Source: Schlesneria paludicola DSM 18645
GTDB taxonomy: Bacteria > Planctomycetota > Planctomycetia > Planctomycetales > Planctomycetaceae
Direction: 5' to 3'
Length of the DNA: 64,000 nucleotides
NCBI RefSeq assembly: GCF_000255655.1
Contig: NZ_JH636436.1
Span: forward strand, 780,985 to 844,984
The notes beneath the pieces were generated by a model, which had not been told where the DNA came from, made no database searches, and saw nothing but the letters and a program-made list of their open reading frames with translations. This document shows, one piece after another, positions 18,789 through 27,538 of the stretch. How positions within the stretch are numbered: position 1 is the stretch's first letter; each line of letters begins with the position of its first letter. A program made the position numbers and the translations under genes.

Positions 18789-19736
18789 ATGGCTTTGCTG
18801 AGTTTCGGATCGCTCTATCGATTGGCAGATCAACTTCCCGCTCCGCTACCTGTCGTGGTGGCCGGTGGCGCCGATCGGACTGTCCTGGAATCGATGTCAT
18901 TGGCGCACCGTCGAGGATGGGTCGAGCCAATTTTGGCCGGCGCGATCGATGAAATGCGGACACTTGCGAAGGATCTTGATGTCGATCTGAGTGAGTTTCG
19001 GTTGATCGACAGTAGTGACCCTGCCGCGGCGGCTGTAGCCGAAGTTCGCGCCGGGCGAGCACGGCTGTTGATGAAGGGACAAATTGCGACGCCGGCCCTC
19101 ATGAAGGCGGTGTTAAATCGCGAGGTGGGGCTGCGGACCAATCGCTGCATCTGTCAGGTCGTTCTGATGGAGATTCCCCGCGATTCTCGTCGGTTCCTGT
19201 TGTCAGATACGGGAATCACAGTTGAGCCAACGCTGGATCAGAAGGTCGATATTCTGAATAGCATGGTCGACGTGGCCCGCGCTTTGAATGACGGCGCCGC
19301 CGATGAACTGCCTCGAATTGGTGTGATGTCGGCGACTGAAAAGGTCACCGATGCGATGCCCGACACTCGCGAGGCCGCTGAGCTTGTGCGAAGAAACATC
19401 GCTGGTGACATCACTGGTTGTGTTGTGCAGGGGCCGCTGTCATTTGACCTGGCGTATGCTTCGGATGCCGGTGAAAAAAAGCGGATTGAAGGTGCCGTCG
19501 TTGGGGCCGCCGATGCCATGCTGTTCCCCAATCTGCTCGCGGCAAATTTGACCGTGAAGGCGATCATGTACACCGCGGACTGCCGGTTTGGCGGAGTGTT
19601 ATGTGGGGCAGCGTGCCCCGTCGTGTTCATGTCACGCGCCGATTCGACGGAAACGCGTCTAAACTCGTTGGCGTTCACGCTGCGGATGCTGACCGCCAAG
19701 GACGGCGTACCGTCGCACCCAGGGGATGGCGAATAG
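18789..19736 (+). CDS. Phosphate acetyl/butyryltransferase family protein (PTA_PTB)
   Basis: A 315-residue enzyme of the phosphate acyltransferase family, which exchanges CoA and phosphate on acyl groups. Motifs seen are LLMKGQIATPALMKAVLN (residues ~92-109), the glycine-rich SDTGITVEPT, SATEKVTDAMPDT and VQGPLSFDLAYA, and VVFMSRADSTETRLNSLAF near the end; these are the landmarks of butyryl-type (Ptb) rather than long Pta enzymes. The start ATG at 18789 has AGGGA about nine bases upstream. No butyrate or acetate kinase gene lies beside it, so the partner is elsewhere or the enzyme serves another acyl-CoA pathway. The downstream gene is convergent. Family assignment is firm; whether acetyl, propionyl or butyryl is preferred is not visible. 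Confidence 0.88.
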   Translation: MALLSFGSLYRLADQLPAPLPVVVAGGADRTVLESMSLAHRRGWVEPILAGAIDEMRTLAKDLDVDLSEFRLIDSSDPAAAAVAEVRAGRARLLMKGQIATPALMKAVLNREVGLRTNRCICQVVLMEIPRDSRRFLLSDTGITVEPTLDQKVDILNSMVDVARALNDGAADELPRIGVMSATEKVTDAMPDTREAAELVRRNIAGDITGCVVQGPLSFDLAYASDAGEKKRIEGAVVGAADAMLFPNLLAANLTVKAIMYTADCRFGGVLCGAACPVVFMSRADSTETRLNSLAFTLRMLTAKDGVPSHPGDGE

Positions 19737-19773
19737 CGGAGCATCGTATCCGAGTTGATACGTCGAGGAACTC

Positions 19774-19814
19774 GTCGCGAGCATGTTAACTCGCTTGCGG
19801 GCGAGGCTCGCGAC
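19774..19814. terminator. Long stem-loop in a convergent gap (possible bidirectional terminator)
   Basis: GTCGCGAGC (19774-19782) pairs perfectly with GCTCGCGAC (19806-19814). Inside it CTCGC pairs with GCGAG. The stem lies between the stop codons of two converging genes (19736 and 19901). There is no long T-run on either side, so rho-independent termination is not certain. Confidence 0.4.
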
Positions 19815-19900
19815 CCAGCCGGGACCGATTGGCAGTGCCGCACATAGTGCAGGTTGGATGACCTCCTGCCCATGGCACGTCAGAAATGGACGTCGATCCT

Positions 19901-21097
19901 TCAGGCTTCGGTCGATTGGCGAGCGGCTTCTGATCGAAGGACTAGCTTGGTCAATTCAGGAGGGCACCCATAGCGAATCGGTTCGCGGCCGCTGATCCCG
20001 CGTGAGACATACATCAGCGTTGGATCTTTCCAGAATACTCCCGATGCATATCGGACACCGTAGAGACTGGGTGAATAGATGGGGCCAAGAATGGGCAACC
20101 GAATTTGTCCCCCGTGCGTGTGTCCGGCGAGCATCAAATCGATATCTTGCTCGCGCGCCCAAGCAATATTGTCCGGCGAGTGGCTGACAAGGATCTTGAA
20201 CGGATTCTCAATGAGTTCTGGATGACGGCCCAGCCAGGGGGTTTCATCACCGGCGATGGTGATTTTGGATGCGAACCGTGCGATTGACAGCACATGGGAA
20301 CGGCTCGAAACATCCACCCATCCAAAACGCTCGAATTCACGACGAGTCGCTTCAGGATCCAGATACCAGTCGTGATTTCCCAAAATAAAGAACTGCCCCA
20401 GCGGCGCTTGCAGACGCCCCAAGGTGTCTGGCAGCCATTCGAGCCGCTTCTGCTCGTCGAGCAGGTCGCCTGTGAACACGAACAAGTCCGGCTTCAATGC
20501 CGCGGCCTGCTCGCACACCGCCTCAAAATAGGGCCGTGCGACTCCACCCCGAAAGTGCAGGTCTGCCAGATGCACGATCGACAACCCATCCCATTCCGCG
20601 GGTAAGCGAGAAAACAGGAATTCTTTCGTGCTGACTTCCAGCTTGAGTTGTTCATTGCCAGGAAGTTGTGTGATTCGACGCATCGGGCGCGGGCCGACAA
20701 GCACGTTGCGCCACGGTTGATATCTGCTGTCCTGGCGGAAATCGACAATGCGCGATTCGCATGACAACTGGCACCGTGGGGGGCGATATCGATGGAAGGC
20801 AATCGTGGAGGCAGCGAGATGGATGAAGCCAAAGCTGCCGATCACCAATAAGACCATTGCGAATGGGTTTGTCGTGGTCCACGACATCGAATCGATTGCT
20901 TGAGAGGCCGCGATCCGCGACAGTTCGTGGTGAATCATCCAACCATAGATTGGGATTGCCCCCAATTGAACGCATTTTCCAATCGCGCCGTAAGATTTCG
21001 GATGCGGCGTGGCGCAGTATCGGTTCAAGAAGAAACTCGAGACTTTTGCGAAACCCGCAATCAAGGCGAGTTCCAGTCCTCGCAGCAACCAAAACAT
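19901..21097 (-). CDS. Membrane-anchored metallophosphoesterase
   Basis: A 398-residue protein with several hydrophobic segments in the first ~110 residues and a calcineurin-like phosphoesterase domain in the rest. Metal-binding motifs are in the normal order: HLADLHF (D-x-H), VFTGDLLDE (GD), ILGNHDWY (GNHD), ILVSHSP and LAGHTHGGQ (GHTH). This is the YkuE/YpbG-like type that acts on the outer membrane face on phosphoesters such as nucleotides or phospholipid headgroups; the substrate is not known. ATG 21097 is preferred because it has AAAGGAC eight bases upstream and begins with the first membrane segment. The ABC exporter gene ends ten bases upstream, so the two form an operon. Confidence 0.9.
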   Translation of the reverse strand: MFWLLRGLELALIAGFAKVSSFFLNRYCATPHPKSYGAIGKCVQLGAIPIYGWMIHHELSRIAASQAIDSMSWTTTNPFAMVLLVIGSFGFIHLAASTIAFHRYRPPRCQLSCESRIVDFRQDSRYQPWRNVLVGPRPMRRITQLPGNEQLKLEVSTKEFLFSRLPAEWDGLSIVHLADLHFRGGVARPYFEAVCEQAAALKPDLFVFTGDLLDEQKRLEWLPDTLGRLQAPLGQFFILGNHDWYLDPEATRREFERFGWVDVSSRSHVLSIARFASKITIAGDETPWLGRHPELIENPFKILVSHSPDNIAWAREQDIDLMLAGHTHGGQIRLPILGPIYSPSLYGVRYASGVFWKDPTLMYVSRGISGREPIRYGCPPELTKLVLRSEAARQSTEA

Positions 21098-21107
21098 TTC
21101 GTGTCCT

Positions 21108-23105
21108 TTATCCCGCCTGTCGCTGTGCCTGCGTTTCGAAACCTTGCTCGCTATCGGCGACAAGCTGCAAACGCGCCAGCTTGGCGTATTCGCCATTCAG
21201 TGCGATCAGTTCGGCGTGCGTGCCCGATTCTACAATGCTGCCGTGTTGCAACACATAAATTCGGTCTGCATGTCGCACCGATCGGATTCGGCTCGACACC
21301 AGTATGGTCGTGCGACCGCCACGTGCCGATTCAACCGCCTCTTGAATCTCATGTTCGGTTTCGGCGTCGACAGCGGCCGTCGCATCATCCAGGATCAGAA
21401 TCGGTGGGTCGAGAAGCAACGCACGTGCGATGGCCAGTCGTTGGCGCTGTCCGCCCGAGAGATTCGAACCGTGCTCGCCGACAAGATTCAGATATCCATT
21501 CGGCAGTTCGCTGACGAATTCGTGCGCAGCAGCCAGTTGCGCGGCACGCTCAATCGTTTCAAGATCGGCGTCAGGCTGGCCGAAGGCGATATTTGCGGCC
21601 ACGGTGTTGCTGAATAGAAAACTCTCTTGGAACACGAGTCCGATGTTGCGACGCAAGTCTTGAAGCTGCAAGTCGCGAACGTCAATGTCATCCACCAGGA
21701 CTCGACCTGAAGTTGCGTCGTAGAAACGCGCCACAAGTTGCAACAGCGTTGACTTACCAGATCCAGTTTCGCCGACAATTCCCACGCACTTACCGGCGGG
21801 AATCGTCAGGTTGATGTTTTTCAGAACCAGGTTGTCCGAGTTGACGGAAACCTCCGATTTCGTTGCTGTGGCGCCGTTGGATTCGGCCAGGCCCGGCTGA
21901 CGTGCGTAGTGAAAGCAGACGTTCTCGAAGGTGACATTTCCGCGTGCGCGGGGGAGTGGAATCGCGTCGGCAGGGCTTTGGATTTCAACTTCCGCGTCAA
22001 GAATCGCGAAGACGCGCTCGGCGCCCGTCAAACTGCTTTGAATGCTATTCGCGATATTGATGATCTGACCTACCTGATTCGCAAACTCGTGAATCAGATT
22101 GGCGAAAACGAACAACCCGGTTCCCAGCGGCAATTGCCCTCGGATGACCAGCATCCCCCCATATCCAATCAGGATCAGTTGGCTGACCTGGGTTAGAAGT
22201 CCCATTGCCGGCTGATAGACACTCAATCGCCAGAAAATGTCGACCTTTTGGTCGAGCAGGGCCCGGTTTGCCGTTTCGAACCGGACAATTTCATCATCCT
22301 CGCGCGCAAATCCTTTGACGACCTGAATGCCTTGAATGTTTTCGGAAAGCCGCAGGACCAGGTCGTCCCCCAACTCGCTGCTGCGCTGATAAAGCGGCCG
22401 GACGGATTTCGAGAACCAGACGGCACCGATCCACAAGAGGGGGGATGTGATCAGGCAGGCGAGGGCCAACGGTGCATGGACAGCCCACATGTATCCAAAG
22501 TAAAGGCCGAGCGACAGGACGACTGTCAGCACCTTTAGGATGACACCATCCACAAATCCGCGAACCGCCTGGACGTCGCCCGCAACCCGGTTGATCAATG
22601 AGCTGCTGTCGTTTTCGTCGAAGTACCGAAAGCTCAATCGTTGTACTTTGTCATAGACGTCCGTGCGCAACTGGATCACGATCGTCTGGCTGAGTGTGGC
22701 ATTCACAACGGCGGTGATGAATTTCAAGGCTCCTTGGAGCGTTGCGACTCCCAGGACGATCAGGGCCACTGTTGTCACGACTGCAAATGGCGACCAACTG
22801 GCGGGAGGTTCAATCCCCAAAGGCCAATAGATTGGGACGGGAGTTTCTGCTGGGGATTGTACTGCATTGCGTAAAACGTCAATTGCGACCCCTGCGAAGC
22901 TCAAGCCAGCCAGATTCAAGGCGACGAGCGCGATGTTCAGGATCACAAACACAAGCGACGTTGCGCGGTGCTTCCAACCCAGCAGCAGCATGCGGTGAAT
23001 TAACGACCAGTTCGAGGCCGTTGGGGTGGGCGAGGGCGATGCGGGTGAGGACACAGGTGTCAACTTTTGGTGGCTGAACCATGACGGCGGGCACGACGAC
23101 ACCAA
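21108..23105 (-). CDS. ABC transporter, fused permease and ATP-binding protein (exporter type)
   Basis: A 665-residue half-transporter. The N-terminal ~380 residues hold six membrane segments of the type I exporter fold. The ATPase domain follows, with Walker A GETGSGKST, the Q-loop in GLVFQESFLFSNTV, the signature LSGGQRQRLAIARALL and a Walker B ending ILILDDATAAVD. The catalytic residue after Walker B is Asp in place of the usual Glu (DDATAAVD for DEATSALD), a variation seen in MsbA/LmrA relatives. Before the first helix there is a Ser/Pro-rich leader of ~30 residues, so the true start may be later than 23105. Substrate unknown: lipid, peptide or drug exporters share this fold. The metallophosphoesterase follows after ten bases. 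Confidence 0.92.
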   Translation of the reverse strand: MVSSCPPSWFSHQKLTPVSSPASPSPTPTASNWSLIHRMLLLGWKHRATSLVFVILNIALVALNLAGLSFAGVAIDVLRNAVQSPAETPVPIYWPLGIEPPASWSPFAVVTTVALIVLGVATLQGALKFITAVVNATLSQTIVIQLRTDVYDKVQRLSFRYFDENDSSSLINRVAGDVQAVRGFVDGVILKVLTVVLSLGLYFGYMWAVHAPLALACLITSPLLWIGAVWFSKSVRPLYQRSSELGDDLVLRLSENIQGIQVVKGFAREDDEIVRFETANRALLDQKVDIFWRLSVYQPAMGLLTQVSQLILIGYGGMLVIRGQLPLGTGLFVFANLIHEFANQVGQIINIANSIQSSLTGAERVFAILDAEVEIQSPADAIPLPRARGNVTFENVCFHYARQPGLAESNGATATKSEVSVNSDNLVLKNINLTIPAGKCVGIVGETGSGKSTLLQLVARFYDATSGRVLVDDIDVRDLQLQDLRRNIGLVFQESFLFSNTVAANIAFGQPDADLETIERAAQLAAAHEFVSELPNGYLNLVGEHGSNLSGGQRQRLAIARALLLDPPILILDDATAAVDAETEHEIQEAVESARGGRTTILVSSRIRSVRHADRIYVLQHGSIVESGTHAELIALNGEYAKLARLQLVADSEQGFETQAQRQAG

Positions 23106-23265
23106 AGAATGGATGACGCGACGTACAAGTGCAAGGGGAATTCGTTTGAGAATCGACCTTCAAGAATCCGCAATCCACACTGACCTTGAAGTTGCTTCAC
23201 GATTTCTCTCGTGTCGAGCCCGTCTGCAAGACGAGCGAGCCTGTCAGGGATGAGTGGCTCTGCAA

Positions 23266-25938
23266 TTAGTTCTTATCCTGAGGTCGTAAGCTATCGAGGG
23301 GAGCTCCCGCGGTTCCGTCGCTTCCACGTACGGCCAGCTCCGATTCGCTGCTCACTCTGAAGCTGCCGGTGGTCCAGTTCGAATACGAACGATCGACGTT
23401 CTTATTGCGCCAGTTCACGACGGTATTGTTGGAGCCGATGCCTTCATTGGTCAGGTTTTTCCAATCGTTGTGATCCAGTTTGCGGCTGCTGTTGGGTTGC
23501 GAGGACAGTACCTCCAGGAACGTTTCCACGTTGTCATAGAAGTTAAAGTTGCCGCGCCATTGGAACGACTTTTGAAAGTCCATGAAATCGGCCAGTCCGC
23601 GCATTGACACCAGCGTACGGACGGGGCGACACGAGAGGATGTTATTTCGCGCGTCGATGATGATCGGGGGGAGTCTTTCCGTCTGTCCGCCAGATCCTTC
23701 GATTGCCAGCAGGCACTGTGCAGACCGCAGCGTCAAATGTTCCAGTTCCAGCTTGATGCTTTCCCTTTCCATCCCGTCCGAGTCCATCACCAGCTTCAAT
23801 TGCAGTAGATTGCCATCAATGCCGATCGCGGAATCTTTCAGTTCGTAACGGGCGGGAACGGGATCACGCATGACGATGAGATCGGCCTTGCCACGCACCA
23901 GGCATCCGGTCAATACAAGCTCGGGCGGGACCAGCGGCATCCCGTCGAGGCGACTTCCAATGGTTTCCAGCCCTTGACCCGCTGAAGCCCGCTGCTCGAA
24001 AAAGCAGGCAGACTTATACTGCGGATTGTTCACTGTCAGAGTGACACCCTTGAGTTGCACTTTCTCGGGCCGTTCCAAGGCGAACAGGGACCAGCGATCG
24101 GTACCGATCCTGCTCGGAACCGTCATTTCCAGATCGACGTTGAAAAACTCCAGAGATCCTCCCGCCACGGTAATCATGTGCGGTTGTTCTGAGCTGGTAT
24201 CGACGTCCGAAAATCGAATCGTCGGATGGAAGCCATCACGTGCCCGGATCACGACTTTCTTCTTGTTGAGCCGGATTGGTCGCTCGGGCTCGCGTAGTCC
24301 GTCGTAAAGAAGCTCGATCACGCGGATTCCGCCCGAGTCCGAAGCTTCGGCACAGGCTGCCTCAAGCGTGGAGTATGATCCCCCTCCGACAATCTGAAAC
24401 GGCGTGGGGTTTTCGGCCGTGATTGTTGCTCCCGGCCGCGACTCGGTCTTGGGAGTCGTTTCAGGGGTTGTTAGTGGGATGGGGACGATGGCATTGGGCC
24501 GATCGCCATCGAATGGTGACGCTGGTAGTGACGGATCGTTTTTGCCCGGGCCGAAGAACTTGGATTCGCTTGTGACAGGTGCGAGCGTACTTCCTGATGT
24601 GCTTGCCAGTTTTGGCGACGTCAGCGTCTCTGCATCAACGGACGGTTTCTCTGATTCCAGATTGGGACGATTGCCGAGTGTGTCGCCTGCCTTCGTGACG
24701 GTGGGCGGCGAGTAGCGCACACCTGTGATTGGCTGCATGAGGCGCAGCAGAAGTCCTGGATAAAGTTGAGCCACCGTTACCATCAAGCACAGGGCACAAG
24801 TGGTGGCGACCCACCCGAAATTGCTTTGCCAGACGGGAGGTTTGAATCGCGTGGCGGTCAGCCAGACCTGTCCGTCGATCGGGACGGCCCCTGCTCCGAG
24901 GTCGCGCGCAACCAGTAGCAAATCTCGCAACAATTCGCTTGGTGTGGCGTACCGCCGTGCGGGCTGGCTGGCCATCATCTTGCGGACCACACGAGACAGG
25001 ATCGGGGAAACGCGACGATTCTTCTTGGAAGGGTCGGGGGGTTCTTTGGCCTGATGGTCAAGAAGCTTCTGCAGGACCGTGCCTTCAGGGTACGGTGGCT
25101 CGCCAGTCAGCATATGGTACAGCGTGCAGCCCAGCGAATAGATATCGCTGCGGACGTCGACGCTATGTGGATCGCGCGCCTGCTCGGGCGAGATGTAGTC
25201 GAAGGTGCCCATCGTCGTGCCCGGCACCGTCAGTTCGATCGACGATTCCACCGACGTTTTTCGTGCCAACCCCAGGTCGACAAGCTTTGCGCGCCCGAAA
25301 GGAGTGATCAAGACGTTGGATGGTTTGATGTCGCGATGAATGACGCCGGCGCTCGAAGAATGATGCAATGCGGCGGCCAGTTGAATGGCGTAGTTGACCG
25401 CCTCTGACGGCTCGAGCCAGCCTTTGGCGCGGATGACATCTCGCAAGTTCTGGCCGGGAACGTACTCGTACGCAATGAAATGCAGGCCCGCCTCTTCGCC
25501 CGAATAGAACACCCGAGCGATGTTGTCATGGTCCAGTCGCGCGGCAGCTTGGGCCTCATTCTGAAAACGTTGAATGGACGTATGATCAAGCGAGAGTGAC
25601 GGCGACAGGATTTTCAGAGCGACTTCGCGCTTCAGGCTTTCGTCGAGTGCGAGAAAGACGCTTCCCATACCGCCGACACCGATGCGTCGCTGAATCCGGA
25701 AATGACCGATCAAGATGCCGGAAACAATTTCCGTTTCGTAGTGAGTCGGAAACAGTCGCGGGACAAGTTCATTGTTGATGACCGGCCCTTCGCTCGAACC
25801 GCCCGGGGGGGGATTCGAACGGGGCTGAGTAATCACAGTTTCGGGACCGACACCCTTACCTGAACGCCACGAAAATCCGAACGCCGAACCTGTTCCCAGG
25901 TCCGATTCGGATTTCGGTTGATTCAGGCTGCTTGCCAT
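23266..25938 (-). CDS. Transmembrane Ser/Thr protein kinase with beta-helix-like sensor region
   Basis: An 890-residue receptor-type kinase. The catalytic domain spans about residues 78-345: glycine loop GVGGMG (87-92), Lys109 in VALK, HRDIKPSN (201-208) and the metal motif, which reads DLG (221-223) instead of DFG. A membrane segment follows at about 375-395. The next ~100 residues are a Ser/Thr/Pro-rich linker. The rest (about 480-870) should be outside the membrane; its short repeating strands (for example GGIRVIELLYDG, KKVVIRARDGFHPTIRFSD) look like a right-handed beta-helix, a fold used for carbohydrate binding. Planctomycetes have many such kinases. The ABC exporter gene starts 160 bases downstream. 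All catalytic residues are present, so it should be active. Confidence 0.93.
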   Translation of the reverse strand: MASSLNQPKSESDLGTGSAFGFSWRSGKGVGPETVITQPRSNPPPGGSSEGPVINNELVPRLFPTHYETEIVSGILIGHFRIQRRIGVGGMGSVFLALDESLKREVALKILSPSLSLDHTSIQRFQNEAQAAARLDHDNIARVFYSGEEAGLHFIAYEYVPGQNLRDVIRAKGWLEPSEAVNYAIQLAAALHHSSSAGVIHRDIKPSNVLITPFGRAKLVDLGLARKTSVESSIELTVPGTTMGTFDYISPEQARDPHSVDVRSDIYSLGCTLYHMLTGEPPYPEGTVLQKLLDHQAKEPPDPSKKNRRVSPILSRVVRKMMASQPARRYATPSELLRDLLLVARDLGAGAVPIDGQVWLTATRFKPPVWQSNFGWVATTCALCLMVTVAQLYPGLLLRLMQPITGVRYSPPTVTKAGDTLGNRPNLESEKPSVDAETLTSPKLASTSGSTLAPVTSESKFFGPGKNDPSLPASPFDGDRPNAIVPIPLTTPETTPKTESRPGATITAENPTPFQIVGGGSYSTLEAACAEASDSGGIRVIELLYDGLREPERPIRLNKKKVVIRARDGFHPTIRFSDVDTSSEQPHMITVAGGSLEFFNVDLEMTVPSRIGTDRWSLFALERPEKVQLKGVTLTVNNPQYKSACFFEQRASAGQGLETIGSRLDGMPLVPPELVLTGCLVRGKADLIVMRDPVPARYELKDSAIGIDGNLLQLKLVMDSDGMERESIKLELEHLTLRSAQCLLAIEGSGGQTERLPPIIIDARNNILSCRPVRTLVSMRGLADFMDFQKSFQWRGNFNFYDNVETFLEVLSSQPNSSRKLDHNDWKNLTNEGIGSNNTVVNWRNKNVDRSYSNWTTGSFRVSSESELAVRGSDGTAGAPLDSLRPQDKN

Positions 25939-26137
25939 TCCAGTGTCGCCACAGGTCGAAAAGGAAAACTCATCTCACGAGACGTCCGCCACTCACGGTA
26001 ACTCGTTCTCTGCCAGACTGCCTTACGAACGAACATCAATCAACGTGTGAGGGCTCGACCCCAATCGGCGCTGTTTCTTATTGATCCGTGTTTTTACGGT
26101 GTTTCGGATGGCCGTAATGGTGTCCATAATCTAGCCT

Positions 26138-26446
26138 TCACCGTCCGACTCCGCGACCGATCACATCGGACACGTCATTTTTGATCGAGTTCAGGTATTT
26201 CTCGAGTGTCTCATTCAACCCAACGGTAAATCGGTCACTTTCGACGACTGCTGAAACATAGCTTCGAATTGTCACGTCGGCGACAGGGGGATTTCCCGAT
26301 GACGGGTCATGTTGCCTGCTTAACTTTCTGAGTTCGTGGACTTTGGGTACAAAACCCATCTCCAGATGTTCAATAAGTTCTTTTACCCCGCGGGCTGTGT
26401 CGCGAAGCTTCTCACGCAGTGTCAAGTTGTCGATGTCCGAACTCAT
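26138..26446 (-). CDS. Small helical protein of unknown function
   Basis: A 102-residue frame from ATG 26446 (MSSDIDNLTLREKLRDTARG). An earlier in-frame ATG at 26491 would add 15 residues. I do not recognise a family. It is charged, has no signal peptide and is mostly helical: REKLRDTARGVKELIEHLE near the start and LNETLEKYLNSIKNDVSDVI near the end. No clear ribosome-binding site was seen. It lies between the kinase gene and a divergently read phosphoesterase gene. Coding is likely but not proven. Confidence 0.5.
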   Translation of the reverse strand: MSSDIDNLTLREKLRDTARGVKELIEHLEMGFVPKVHELRKLSRQHDPSSGNPPVADVTIRSYVSAVVESDRFTVGLNETLEKYLNSIKNDVSDVIGRGVGR

Positions 26447-26686
26447 GGAAACGCTCGTTTCAGACGGGATTCGGTGCGATATGTGCAGCAATTAGACCGT
26501 TGTCAGTCGTCAATCGTCAAGATGGATCGCATGACATGACCGAGAAGTGGTCGAGTTCCTCAAGGGAAACGACTTGACCGGAGAATCGATATCCGCTGGG
26601 GTGAACTCGACGCCTGGCGGGAAATTGCCGGTGATAAAATCGATTCAAACGATTCAATCAGATCAAAACTGTTGTGAGTTCGCTTC

Positions 26687-27391
26687 ATGAAGATTCTGGT
26701 TCTCGCCGACATTCATGCGAACTGGTTCGCACTGCAGTCGATCCGTGAATCGTTCGACGCGTGTTTGTTTCTTGGGGATCTGGTCGAGTACGGCGTTGAT
26801 CCGATTCCCTGCATTGATTGGGTGCGAAAAAACGCGACCTGTTCCATTCGAGGAAACCACGATCATTCCGTCGCCCAGCGGGTACCACCGCCGACCGGAA
26901 CGGGCTTTCGACGTCTGGCCGGTGCGACGCGACAGCTTCATTGGGATGTCCTGCGGCCTTCACACGTGAAGTATTTGTCGCAGCTTCCTGTGACTCAGAA
27001 CCTGACACTCGACGGTCTCCGGTTCCATCTGGTCCATGCCACTCCACGCGACCCGATGGACGAATACCTGGCGTCCGATCCATTGGGTTGGGAAAAGCGT
27101 CTCGAAAGCATTGAGGCCGACTTTGTCTGCGTCGGCCATACTCATATCCCGTTTCATCTGAAGCTTAGTCGCTGCCAGTTGCTGAACCCGGGCAGCATCG
27201 GACAACCGCGCGATGGCGACCCACGCGCCGCCTATGCCATCATTCAGGACGGACACGTCGAGCTCAAACGAGTTGATTACGACGTTGAGGCAGCCGTGGC
27301 GCAAATCGAGCAGAGTGGATTGGAGCCGGAACTTGTCGAACTTGCGTCTCAAGTCCTGCGTACCGGTGGTCGCGGCCCAAAACCGACGTAA
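26687..27391 (+). CDS. Cytoplasmic metallophosphoesterase (YfcE/MJ0936-like)
   Basis: A 234-residue soluble phosphoesterase with no signal peptide. The metal-binding motifs are complete: LADIHAN (D-x-H), FLGDLVEYG (GD), IRGNHDHS (GNHD), LVHATPRDP and VCVGHTHIPF (GHTH), closing with LNPGSIGQPRDGDPRAAY, which is typical of the YfcE-type family that hydrolyses phosphodiesters and nucleotides. The family is small (160-250 residues) and the length fits. The C-terminal 40 residues are variable. The gene stands alone, converging on the HD-GYP gene. The physiological substrate cannot be inferred. Confidence 0.92.
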   Translation: MKILVLADIHANWFALQSIRESFDACLFLGDLVEYGVDPIPCIDWVRKNATCSIRGNHDHSVAQRVPPPTGTGFRRLAGATRQLHWDVLRPSHVKYLSQLPVTQNLTLDGLRFHLVHATPRDPMDEYLASDPLGWEKRLESIEADFVCVGHTHIPFHLKLSRCQLLNPGSIGQPRDGDPRAAYAIIQDGHVELKRVDYDVEAAVAQIEQSGLEPELVELASQVLRTGGRGPKPT

Positions 27392-27426
27392 CCCGCCTTT
27401 GAAGAGTGATGTTCAACGACTTCTGC

Positions 27427-27454
27427 CACTCTGGTCCAGAGTGTGGTTGGTTTT
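27427..27454 (+). terminator. Rho-independent-type terminator after the phosphoesterase gene
   Basis: CACTCTGG (27427-27434) and CCAGAGTG (27436-27443) form an eight-base stem around one T. It is followed by TGGTTGGTTTT. It lies 36 bases past the stop at 27391. Confidence 0.5.
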
Positions 27455-27538
27455 CCTCCACAATTCGTGACGAGACGGGGCGCTCCACGGGGCCGTCTGA
27501 CGAATCCTTCAAGCCACGCGAGGTTGAGAGTGCTCCAA

